The position numbers and the translations under genes are program-made. From contig JAPOIC010000131.1 in the NCBI GenBank assembly GCA_029979145.1, positions 1 to 6,115 on the forward strand: DNA of 6,115 nt, in the 5' to 3' direction. The stretch comes from Opitutaceae bacterium (GTDB lineage: Bacteria; Verrucomicrobiota; Verrucomicrobiia; Opitutales; Opitutaceae). The notes below the pieces were generated by a model. That model worked only from the letters and a program-made list of their open reading frames with translations. It was not told where the DNA came from and did not search any database. Of this stretch, positions 1 through 6,115 are shown one piece after another (the stretch's first letter is position 1; each line of letters begins with the position of its first letter).

Positions 1-109
1 CAACAGCCAGGACAGCCGTTATTGGGGTTACGTGCCCGCAGCAGAAGTCGTGGGTCGGCCGTTGGTTATTTATTACCCGTTTACAAAGCGCTGGGGTCCA
101 TCGCGTTAA
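1..109 (+). CDS. lepB: Signal peptidase I, C-terminal end only (partial)
   Basis: This is the 3' end of a gene entering from the left edge. The frame beginning at base 2 reads 35 residues, starting NSQDSRYWGYVPAAEVVGRP and ending with TAA at 107-109. The run NSxDSRYWGxVP followed by a glycine-arginine-proline and a hydrophobic IYYP stretch matches the C-terminal signature of bacterial type I signal peptidases, where the Asp-Ser-Arg sits in the last conserved box behind the catalytic core. The enzyme removes signal peptides from exported proteins at the outer face of the cytoplasmic membrane. The catalytic Ser and Lys and the N-terminal membrane anchor lie outside the window, so activity cannot be judged. 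It runs in the same direction as malQ, 99 bases upstream of it. The family call rests on a short but distinctive motif. Confidence 0.85.
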   Translation, partial: NSQDSRYWGYVPAAEVVGRPLVIYYPFTKRWGPSR

Positions 110-127
110 TACGTCTAATACGCACAA

Positions 128-142
128 TAAACATTATGTTTA
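128..142. promoter_or_regulatory. Perfect short palindrome in the lepB-malQ gap
   Basis: TAAACAT at 128-134 and its exact reverse complement ATGTTTA at 136-142 flank a single T. It lies in the AT-rich part of the gap, 66 bases before the malQ start, where an operator or promoter would be expected. No convincing -35/-10 pair could be assigned; two TAATACG copies at 107-113 and 116-122 are only possible -10 material. A regulator binding here is a guess, and a chance palindrome is quite possible. Confidence 0.3.
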
Positions 143-161
143 ACTAAGGATTGGCGGTTTG

Positions 162-183
162 GCAGGGTCGGCTCAAGACCTGC
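162..183 (+). other. Possible hairpin in malQ leader
   Basis: GCAGG at 162-166 pairs with CCTGC at 179-183. With one bulged G at 167, the stem extends through TC (168-169) and GA (177-178), giving seven pairs around a seven-base loop. Only three T residues follow, so it is a poor intrinsic terminator for lepB. It lies 25 bases before the malQ start and could equally be a leader structure or chance. Confidence 0.22.
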
Positions 184-208
184 TTTACGGGGCCAAAACT
201 CGCAACCC

Positions 209-1744
209 ATGCCTACTCCTCTTCGTCCGCCCCTGTTTGATTGGCTCACCCAACGCTCCACGGGGCTTTTGCTGCACCCAACGTCCCTGCCGGGCGCGCA
301 GGGCATCGGCGTCCTCGATGAGGGGGTCGACTCCCTTTTGCGGTTCTTGCAGGCCGCCGGATTGAAATACTGGCAAATCTGCCCGCTGGGTCCGACCGGG
401 TTCGGGGATTCGCCCTACCAATGTTTCTCCGCCTTCGCCGGCAATCCCTACTTGATCGATCTCCAACCGCTGCTGCGGGCCGGATTGCTCGGAGACGAAG
501 ATCTGGCGGTTTTGGCGGCTCTGCCGTCGGACCACGTGGATTTCGGCAAGCTTTACGGCGCAAAATGGCCGGTCCTGTTCAAGGCCCATGAGAAATTCCG
601 CAAAAGTTCGCGTCAGTTCCCTTACGGAGACTTTGCGGACTTCTGCGATCGGAACGCCGCCTGGCTGGAGCCTTACGCGCTCTTCATGGCCCTCAAGGAC
701 CGGCAATCCGGCCAGCCGTGGTGGCTGTGGCCAAAATCCGTCCGATTCTACCAAGACGCCCTCAAGTCCAAGGCCGTAGCCGAACTAGCCAATGTCGTCG
801 CGGCCCACCGTTTCTTTCAATACCTCTTTTTCGGCCAATGGCAGCGCGTGCGCGATCTCGCGACCAGCCTCGGCATTCAGATCATCGGCGACGCCCCGAT
901 CTTTGTTTCCCGCGACAGCGCTGACTTCTGGACCAGCCCGGAGCTCTTTCAACTGGAGTCCAAGACCGGTGCTCCGCTCGCCGTTGCCGGTGTTCCGCCC
1001 GACTACTTTTCGGCCGACGGTCAGCTTTGGGGCAATCCCCTCTACGATTGGCGCCGGCACGCGTCCGACGGCTACACGTGGTGGCTGAATCTACTTCGCG
1101 CCAATTTCGCCCTCTACGATGTCGTGCGCATCGACCACTTCCGCGGCTTCGACACCTACTGGTCGATCCCCGCCGCGGCCAAGACCGCTCGTGATGGCTC
1201 CTGGCAACCCGGCCCTGGCTTGGAATTCTTTGAAGCCGTGCAGCACGCCCTGCCGGACTGCCGCCTGATCGCCGAGGATTTGGGCGAACTGTCCCCTTCC
1301 GTGCACGCCTTGCGCCACGCCACCGGGCTGCCCGGCATGTCGATCCTGCAGTTCGCGTTCGGCGGTGGCTCCGACAATACCTACCTGCCGCACAATCTCA
1401 CGGCCAACAACGTGGTTTATCCCGGCACGCATGACAACGATACCACTTTGGGTTGGTATGCCGGTGCCGACGAAAAGGCCCGCGATCATGTGCGGCGCTA
1501 CCTGCGCGTCGATGGCCGCCAGATCAATTGGGACTTTGTCCGCGCGGGCTTCGCCAGCGTCAGTCGCCTGCTGGTCCTGCCCCTGCAGGATCTGCTGAGT
1601 CTCGGCTCCAGTGCCCGCTTGAATACTCCGGGGCTTCCCGCGGGCAACTGGCAATGGCGTTATGCGGCCGGCGACTTGGAAAAACTGCACCGCGAAAACG
1701 CGAATTACCTTCGCGAACTCGGCGCGCTTTACGGCCGCGAGTAA
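209..1744 (+). CDS. malQ: 4-alpha-glucanotransferase (amylomaltase, GH77)
   Basis: This cytoplasmic enzyme moves alpha-1,4-glucan segments between maltooligosaccharides, working in maltose and glycogen breakdown. At 511 residues it has the usual length of the short, amylomaltase-type GH77 enzymes. The N-terminal box RSTGLLLHPTSLPGAQGIG (residues 16-34) is typical. The catalytic set is complete: nucleophile Asp309 in VRIDHFRGF, acid/base Glu356 in IAEDLG, and Asp409 in YPGTHDNDT. The substrate loop GVPPDYFSADGQLWGNPLY (261-279) and the late box QDLLSLGSSARLNTPG (460-475) are also present. ATG at 209 is chosen because no in-frame start lies upstream and the family N-terminus begins just after it. 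No clear Shine-Dalgarno precedes it. It follows lepB by 99 bases, so it probably has its own promoter. Its stop abuts the stop of the convergent hydrolase gene. I see no functional link to the minus-strand lipid genes. Confidence 0.97.
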   Translation: MPTPLRPPLFDWLTQRSTGLLLHPTSLPGAQGIGVLDEGVDSLLRFLQAAGLKYWQICPLGPTGFGDSPYQCFSAFAGNPYLIDLQPLLRAGLLGDEDLAVLAALPSDHVDFGKLYGAKWPVLFKAHEKFRKSSRQFPYGDFADFCDRNAAWLEPYALFMALKDRQSGQPWWLWPKSVRFYQDALKSKAVAELANVVAAHRFFQYLFFGQWQRVRDLATSLGIQIIGDAPIFVSRDSADFWTSPELFQLESKTGAPLAVAGVPPDYFSADGQLWGNPLYDWRRHASDGYTWWLNLLRANFALYDVVRIDHFRGFDTYWSIPAAAKTARDGSWQPGPGLEFFEAVQHALPDCRLIAEDLGELSPSVHALRHATGLPGMSILQFAFGGGSDNTYLPHNLTANNVVYPGTHDNDTTLGWYAGADEKARDHVRRYLRVDGRQINWDFVRAGFASVSRLLVLPLQDLLSLGSSARLNTPGLPAGNWQWRYAAGDLEKLHRENANYLRELGALYGRE

Positions 1745-2647
1745 TCAGGCCTGCCCCAGCCCGGTCGTCAGGAACGCCGTGATGCGCGGCACGACTTCTT
1801 GATCGGCATCGAGCAGCACGTAGTGGCCGGTGTCTTGCAGGTAAATGGTTTCAGCTTGCGGCCATCGTCTCCGCCATTCCGCGTAGAAATGATCATTGAA
1901 GCAGAAGTCGCGGCCGCCCCACACGATTAGTGCGGGATGATTTTGAAACTGCACCAACCCCTGCTCAACTTCGGCCAAGGTCGTCCAAGTCGGATGTGCC
2001 GCGTTCATTGGAATATCCTGCACGAAAGCACTCACGGCCACGCGGTTGACCCAAGAGCCATACGGCAGCAACAGGCCGGCTTTCTCCGCATCGCTAAGTC
2101 CTCGCCGCGCCATCGCCATGCTCACTGCCGGACCCGCAAAGCCGTTTGCGCCACGCACAATCAAAGGACCGACCAGCGGCCACTTGCACGCGGCGATGCG
2201 GAACGGAATATGCGGTGACGCGAACGCCGCCGTGTTCAAGACGACGATGCGTCCGATCATATCCGGATACCGTGCAGCAAACCCCATCCCGATGGCCCCA
2301 CCCCAGTCGTGCACGACGAGGTGGACGCGCTTCAATCCCAGCGACGCCACGAGTTGCTCCACGTCCGCGATGCGCGTGGCCAAAGTGTAATCGTAATCCT
2401 CCGGCTTGTCTGAGAACCCCATCCCAACGTGGTCGGGCGCCACGCAGCGCACGATTGGCGACACTGCGCGAATCAACCCCGCATAGTAAAACGACCAGGT
2501 TGGGTTCCCGTGCAGCATGAGCACGGCTTCGTCTCCCCTGCCCTCGTCGACGTAGCTGAGCCGCGCGCCGCCCGCCGTGGTCAGGGTGCGCGGCGTGAAG
2601 GGATAGAGCGCCCGCACGTCCGGCGGCAGTGCGTCAATCGTCACCAT
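1745..2647 (-). CDS. oleB: Alpha/beta hydrolase, OleB-type (beta-lactone decarboxylase, haloalkane dehalogenase fold)
   Basis: The protein has 300 residues from ATG at 2647. In the ole pathway, OleB removes CO2 from a cis-beta-lactone to leave a long-chain olefin, using the fold and Asp nucleophile of haloalkane dehalogenases. The sequence shows oxyanion-site HGNPTWSF with Asn48, nucleophile elbow VHDWGG with Asp114 and Trp115, acid Asp247 in WGGRDFCFND, and catalytic His275 in GHYVLLDAD, with a helical cap between. A TTG at 2668 would add seven residues. ATG at 2647 is preferred because it overlaps the oleA stop as ATGGTGA, a usual coupling arrangement. By sequence alone the protein could be annotated as a haloalkane dehalogenase; the direct junction with oleA favours OleB. 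It is the last gene of the unit and ends against malQ, so the oleC and oleD that often follow oleB are absent here. The fold is certain; the substrate is inferred. Confidence 0.83.
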   Translation of the reverse strand: MVTIDALPPDVRALYPFTPRTLTTAGGARLSYVDEGRGDEAVLMLHGNPTWSFYYAGLIRAVSPIVRCVAPDHVGMGFSDKPEDYDYTLATRIADVEQLVASLGLKRVHLVVHDWGGAIGMGFAARYPDMIGRIVVLNTAAFASPHIPFRIAACKWPLVGPLIVRGANGFAGPAVSMAMARRGLSDAEKAGLLLPYGSWVNRVAVSAFVQDIPMNAAHPTWTTLAEVEQGLVQFQNHPALIVWGGRDFCFNDHFYAEWRRRWPQAETIYLQDTGHYVLLDADQEVVPRITAFLTTGLGQA

Positions 2648-3675
2648 GCGAGTGCGAGCATCAAGCAATTGAGACCGCTACCGATGCCGAGCAGCGCGAC
2701 TTGATCACCGGGTTTCACCGCCGAGGCGTCAACGGCCGCCGCGAGTGTCGCGGGCAACGCCACGGAGCCAGTGTTCCCCAGGGTCTCGAAGGTCGAAAAG
2801 TCCTTGGCCAGGTCGAGACCAAGCGTTTCGTAAAGTTTGCGCCGGTGAATACTGCCGACCTGATGGCAGATAAAGCGATCAGGCGTGTCCGCGGACCAGC
2901 CGGTGATGGTTGAGAACTCCGTCCAAGTCTCCCGCGCGAGCCCGACGCCGGCGACGAGTAGAGCCTCGGAGTCGGTCTGCATGGCGAGGGAATCCGCCCC
3001 ATGCGTGTCACCCTGGCAAAGTTCACTAAACCCCGTGGCCGCGCGGGCCACGCCGCCGAGCAAGCGATGCTTCGGCCCTTTCACCAAATCCTCATTGCAC
3101 ACGACCGCACCCACCGCGCCGGAGCCGATGGTGAGGTTGGCGAAATAGGGTTTGATGCCGTTGCGGCTGAGCGGTTTTTCGTTCAGCGTGCGAAAGGTCT
3201 GGTCGACCAACGGCCGACTGTCCTCGCCGCAGGTAATCAGCGCGGCGCGAATCTGGCCGGATTCGATCATGCCCGCGGCAATGGTTAGCGAATTCAGGAA
3301 ACCGAGGCAGGCGTTCGACACGTCGAAGATCTGGCACAACGGCGGCAGACCGATCTTGCGATGCGCAAATGACGCCGTGGCAGGCTCGAGCATGTCGCGG
3401 CACACGGCGCCATGGATGTAGAGTTCGATCTGTTCGGCCGCGACACCCGAGCGCGCGAGGGCGGCCTGCCCGGCCTTGGCGCTGGCGTCGGACGGTCGCG
3501 TGCCCGCGGGCCAGATGCGACGCTCCCGGATGCCGGTCATCAGCTCGAGTCGGCCTTCCGGCAGGCGCAAACGTTCATACAACGGTGCGAGCCGGCGCTC
3601 GATCTCGGCGGACGTCAGGACTTCCTCGGGTAAAGCCGCCGCAAGCGACTCAATGCAGGTGTGCGCGAATTTCAT
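2641..3675 (-). CDS. oleA: OleA-type acyl-CoA/acyl-thioester condensing enzyme (thiolase superfamily)
   Basis: OleA performs non-decarboxylative head-to-head Claisen condensation of two fatty acyl thioesters, giving a 2-alkyl-3-ketoacyl product that feeds long-chain olefin or ketone formation. This protein has 344 residues. The condensing-enzyme triad is visible: Cys123 in NACLGF, His271 in ICHQVGS, and Asn301 in TLGNTGSVALP. It also has Glu97 in CRDMLEPATA, matching the glutamate that OleA dimers lend to the partner active site and that marks OleA against ordinary FabH. The C-terminus VALLGIGSGLNCLM is almost the same as the end of Xanthomonas OleA as I recall it. ATG at 3675 lies three bases after the fabI stop, and the stop overlaps the start of oleB. 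Product databases would probably label it 3-oxoacyl-ACP synthase III. Chain preference cannot be read from sequence alone. Confidence 0.88.
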   Translation of the reverse strand: MKFAHTCIESLAAALPEEVLTSAEIERRLAPLYERLRLPEGRLELMTGIRERRIWPAGTRPSDASAKAGQAALARSGVAAEQIELYIHGAVCRDMLEPATASFAHRKIGLPPLCQIFDVSNACLGFLNSLTIAAGMIESGQIRAALITCGEDSRPLVDQTFRTLNEKPLSRNGIKPYFANLTIGSGAVGAVVCNEDLVKGPKHRLLGGVARAATGFSELCQGDTHGADSLAMQTDSEALLVAGVGLARETWTEFSTITGWSADTPDRFICHQVGSIHRRKLYETLGLDLAKDFSTFETLGNTGSVALPATLAAAVDASAVKPGDQVALLGIGSGLNCLMLALAW

Positions 3676-3678
3676 GCG

Positions 3679-4497
3679 CTAGGCCTTGTGCTCCGGTCGC
3701 ATGGCCAGACGCACGATCTCCTTGTCGTAGAAATTCGACCCCAGGCCTGCATCCACCACCAGCGTGCCACCGTTGATGCCGCTGCTGCGCGGGCTAAGAA
3801 GGAAAAGCGCGGTGTTGGCCACTTCTTCGGTCGTGAGATTCTGGCGGCGGAAGGTGAGTTTTTCGGTGTAGAGGTAACTCTCCAAATACCCGGGGATTCC
3901 CGCCGAGGCGCTCGTCTTCAACGGCCCGGCGCCGACGACATTGAATCGCACGGCAGAGTCCGCACTGAATGATTTGGCGAGAAACCGCGTGGCTGAGTCC
4001 AACGCGGCCTTGATTGGTCCCATGTAGCCGTAGTTGTCCGGCGTCACGTGTAGCGACGAGATGCCGATCGTCACCACCGAGGCATTCGGCGCGAGGTGCG
4101 GCTTAAAAGCATTGGCGACCTCGACGAGTGAAAAAGCCGAAATGGCGGTGGCCTGCAGGAAGTCGGCGCGCTTCGTCTCGTGGAAGGGTTTAAACCCTTC
4201 GCTGTAGTTCGCGAACGCGATCGAGTGGACGATGCCGTGCAGCGGCGCGTGGCCGGCTGCGGCCACTTCGGCGGCGAGGCGCGCGGCGGCGCCCTCTTCC
4301 TCAACGTCGCACACGAAGACGGGTTTGCCATCCAGCAACGTGGCTAACGACTCCTTGCGAGTTTCGGAACGCACGCTGTAAACCACGTTGGCCCCTTGCT
4401 CTTCCAGCGCCTTGGCGATGAACCAGGCGACGCTCTTTCGGTTCGCGACGCCAAGGACGAGAATCGTGCGATCGGTCAGCTGGAGAAAGTCCGCCAT
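3679..4497 (-). CDS. fabI: Enoyl-ACP reductase, FabI-type SDR (divergent)
   Basis: FabI reduces trans-2-enoyl-ACP with NAD(P)H in the last step of each fatty acid elongation round. This protein has 272 residues, near the family's usual 260. It opens with the nucleotide-binding box LGVANRKSVAWFIAKALEE (14-32), followed by CDV at 63-65 and HSIAFAN at 91-97. The catalytic pair Tyr156 and Lys163 in NYGYMGPIK has the FabI spacing Y-x6-K. The C-terminal parts GPLKTSASAGI and GGTLVVDAGLGSN are also family-like. Two positions are unusual: Ile146 stands where E. coli FabI has Tyr146, and Ala94 where it has Gly93. The gene starts three bases after fabZ and ends three bases before oleA, so it is surely co-transcribed with both. 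It may be the cell's main reductase or a paralogue dedicated to this pathway; the window cannot tell which. Confidence 0.88.
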   Translation of the reverse strand: MADFLQLTDRTILVLGVANRKSVAWFIAKALEEQGANVVYSVRSETRKESLATLLDGKPVFVCDVEEEGAAARLAAEVAAAGHAPLHGIVHSIAFANYSEGFKPFHETKRADFLQATAISAFSLVEVANAFKPHLAPNASVVTIGISSLHVTPDNYGYMGPIKAALDSATRFLAKSFSADSAVRFNVVGAGPLKTSASAGIPGYLESYLYTEKLTFRRQNLTTEEVANTALFLLSPRSSGINGGTLVVDAGLGSNFYDKEIVRLAMRPEHKA

Positions 4498-4500
4498 GGC

Positions 4501-4950
4501 TCAGGCCTGCTTGGCCTCAGGCGCCTTCCAGGCCACGGCGAAGCTCACATTGAGCACGCGGGTGCCGTCGGTCTTTTTGATCTGGCCGTCCATCATGGTG
4601 AAGCCGCCCATGCTTTCCTTCTGCTTCACTTCGATATGCACGGTGTCGCCGGGATAGACGGGGTTCCGCAAGCGCACGTCGCTGATCTTAGCCAACAACG
4701 GCACACCCTCGCCGGGTTTCATACCCGCCGCCTGGGCCTGCTTGGCCAGAAACAGCGCGCCGGCTTGGAAGACGGATTCGCAGAGCAACACGCCCGGGGT
4801 GATCGGGGCGCTCGGATAATGTCCGCGATAAAAATCCTCATCCGTCCGCCAGGTGCGCTCGGCCACCAGTCCGGTGTTGCTGGCGCTTACGATGCGATCG
4901 ACGAAGAGGAATGGCGGTCGGTGCGGGATCAGGTCGGTGACTTCAGACAT
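4501..4950 (-). CDS. fabZ: 3-hydroxyacyl-ACP dehydratase, FabZ-type hotdog protein
   Basis: FabZ removes water from 3-hydroxyacyl-ACP to give the trans-2-enoyl form, which FabI then reduces. This protein has 149 residues, a normal length. It starts with the family box LIPHRPPFLFVDRI (7-20). The active-site His44 lies in GHYPSAPITPG and Glu58 in VLLCESVFQAGAL, giving the expected 14-residue spacing on the central hotdog helix. The late box VYPGDTVHIEV (98-108) is also typical. ATG at 4950 is the natural start, since the family N-terminus follows directly; no good Shine-Dalgarno is seen, and the upstream bases are occupied by a repeat-like element. The next gene starts three bases after the stop. 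No ketoreductase, elongating ketosynthase or acyl carrier protein is visible, so it would have to borrow these from primary fatty acid synthesis or from genes past the right edge. Confidence 0.9.
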   Translation of the reverse strand: MSEVTDLIPHRPPFLFVDRIVSASNTGLVAERTWRTDEDFYRGHYPSAPITPGVLLCESVFQAGALFLAKQAQAAGMKPGEGVPLLAKISDVRLRNPVYPGDTVHIEVKQKESMGGFTMMDGQIKKTDGTRVLNVSFAVAWKAPEAKQA

Positions 4951-4960
4951 GGCTCAGCGG

Positions 4961-4993
4961 TAAACCACAGATGAGGGCGGATGGACACAAAGA
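4961..4993. repeat. Interspersed repeat-like element of the CACAGATG/CGGATGGACACA style
   Basis: Bases 4961-4993 read TAAACCACAGATGAGGG then CGGATGGACACAAAGA. The stretch holds two imperfect copies of a GATG core (ACAGATGAGGG and CGGATGGACAC). From memory, intergenic repeats of the form ACCACGGATG...CGGATGGACACGGAT are scattered in many environmental bacterial genomes, Verrucomicrobiota among them. It fills most of the 50-base gap between the oxidoreductase and fabZ, the only sizeable gap in the minus-strand set. Its function is unknown. The match is by recall and was not computed. Confidence 0.5.
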
Positions 4994-5000
4994 AGTGGCG

Positions 5001-6115
<1,115 letters not shown>

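Noticed and set aside
104..124. Possible stem between GCGT and ACGC flanking the TAATACG copies
   Set aside because: Only four pairs form before mismatches or a two-base bulge, so it is not distinguishable from chance.
162..186. Hairpin followed by TTT as a rho-independent terminator of lepB
   Set aside because: The stem is short with a bulge, only three T residues follow, and it lies over 50 bases after the stop codon. It is kept only as a low-confidence hairpin.
185..754. Long open frame on the minus strand across the first part of malQ (189 residues)
   Set aside because: It lies wholly opposite a clearly conserved GH77 gene, has no recognisable domain and is rich in Arg, Gly and Pro, as expected of a shadow frame in GC-rich DNA.
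1091..1690. Open frame of 199 residues opposite the second half of malQ
   Set aside because: It is antisense to the catalytic boxes of malQ, shows no family motif, and its length is explained by high GC at third codon positions.
1745..2647. Reading the hydrolase as a haloalkane dehalogenase for halogenated compounds
   Set aside because: The catalytic set is shared by both families. The overlap with oleA and the lipid gene setting make the OleB role more likely, though sequence alone does not exclude dehalogenation.
2641..3675. Reading the thiolase as housekeeping FabH (KAS III)
   Set aside because: The LEPATA glutamate, the C-terminal GIGSGLNC box and the adjoining OleB-type gene fit OleA better than the FabH that starts fatty acid synthesis.
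4396..4974. Open frame of 192 residues on the plus strand across fabZ and the fabI start
   Set aside because: It mirrors two genes with full catalytic motifs on the other strand, and its composition is rich in His and Gly with no domain.

Overview
The window is GC-rich bacterial chromosome, almost fully coding, with no mobile element, RNA gene or CRISPR array that I can see. The best guess at source is Verrucomicrobiota, possibly Opitutales-like. That rests on recall: ole-type hydrocarbon genes in that phylum, few strong Shine-Dalgarno motifs, and one intergenic repeat of a style common in such genomes. No phylogenetic marker settles it.

Left part, plus strand: bases 1-109 hold the last 35 codons of a signal peptidase I gene (lepB). 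After a 99-base AT-richer gap comes a complete malQ (209-1744), a GH77 4-alpha-glucanotransferase with all three catalytic acids. malQ ends at base 1744, and the stop codon of the convergent neighbour begins at base 1745, so nothing lies between them.

Right part, minus strand, read from the right edge leftwards: a CrtI-like FAD oxidoreductase (5001 to the edge, N-terminus outside), a FabZ-type dehydratase (4501-4950), a FabI-type enoyl-ACP reductase (3679-4497), an OleA-type thiolase (2641-3675) and an OleB-type alpha/beta hydrolase (1745-2647). The last four are packed with 3-base gaps or a 7-base overlap and look like one transcription unit. The only real gap, 50 bases between the oxidoreductase and fabZ, carries a repeat-like element.

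How they may work together: OleA joins two fatty acyl chains head to head to give a 2-alkyl-3-ketoacyl product. In the known pathway OleD reduces it, OleC closes a beta-lactone, and OleB removes CO2 to leave a long internal olefin. Here OleA and OleB sit with a dehydratase, an enoyl reductase and a desaturase-family flavoprotein, while OleC and OleD are not in their usual place after OleB. The cluster reads as a lipid or hydrocarbon pathway that tailors its own acyl chains before condensation. The individual families are well supported; the joint pathway is inference.
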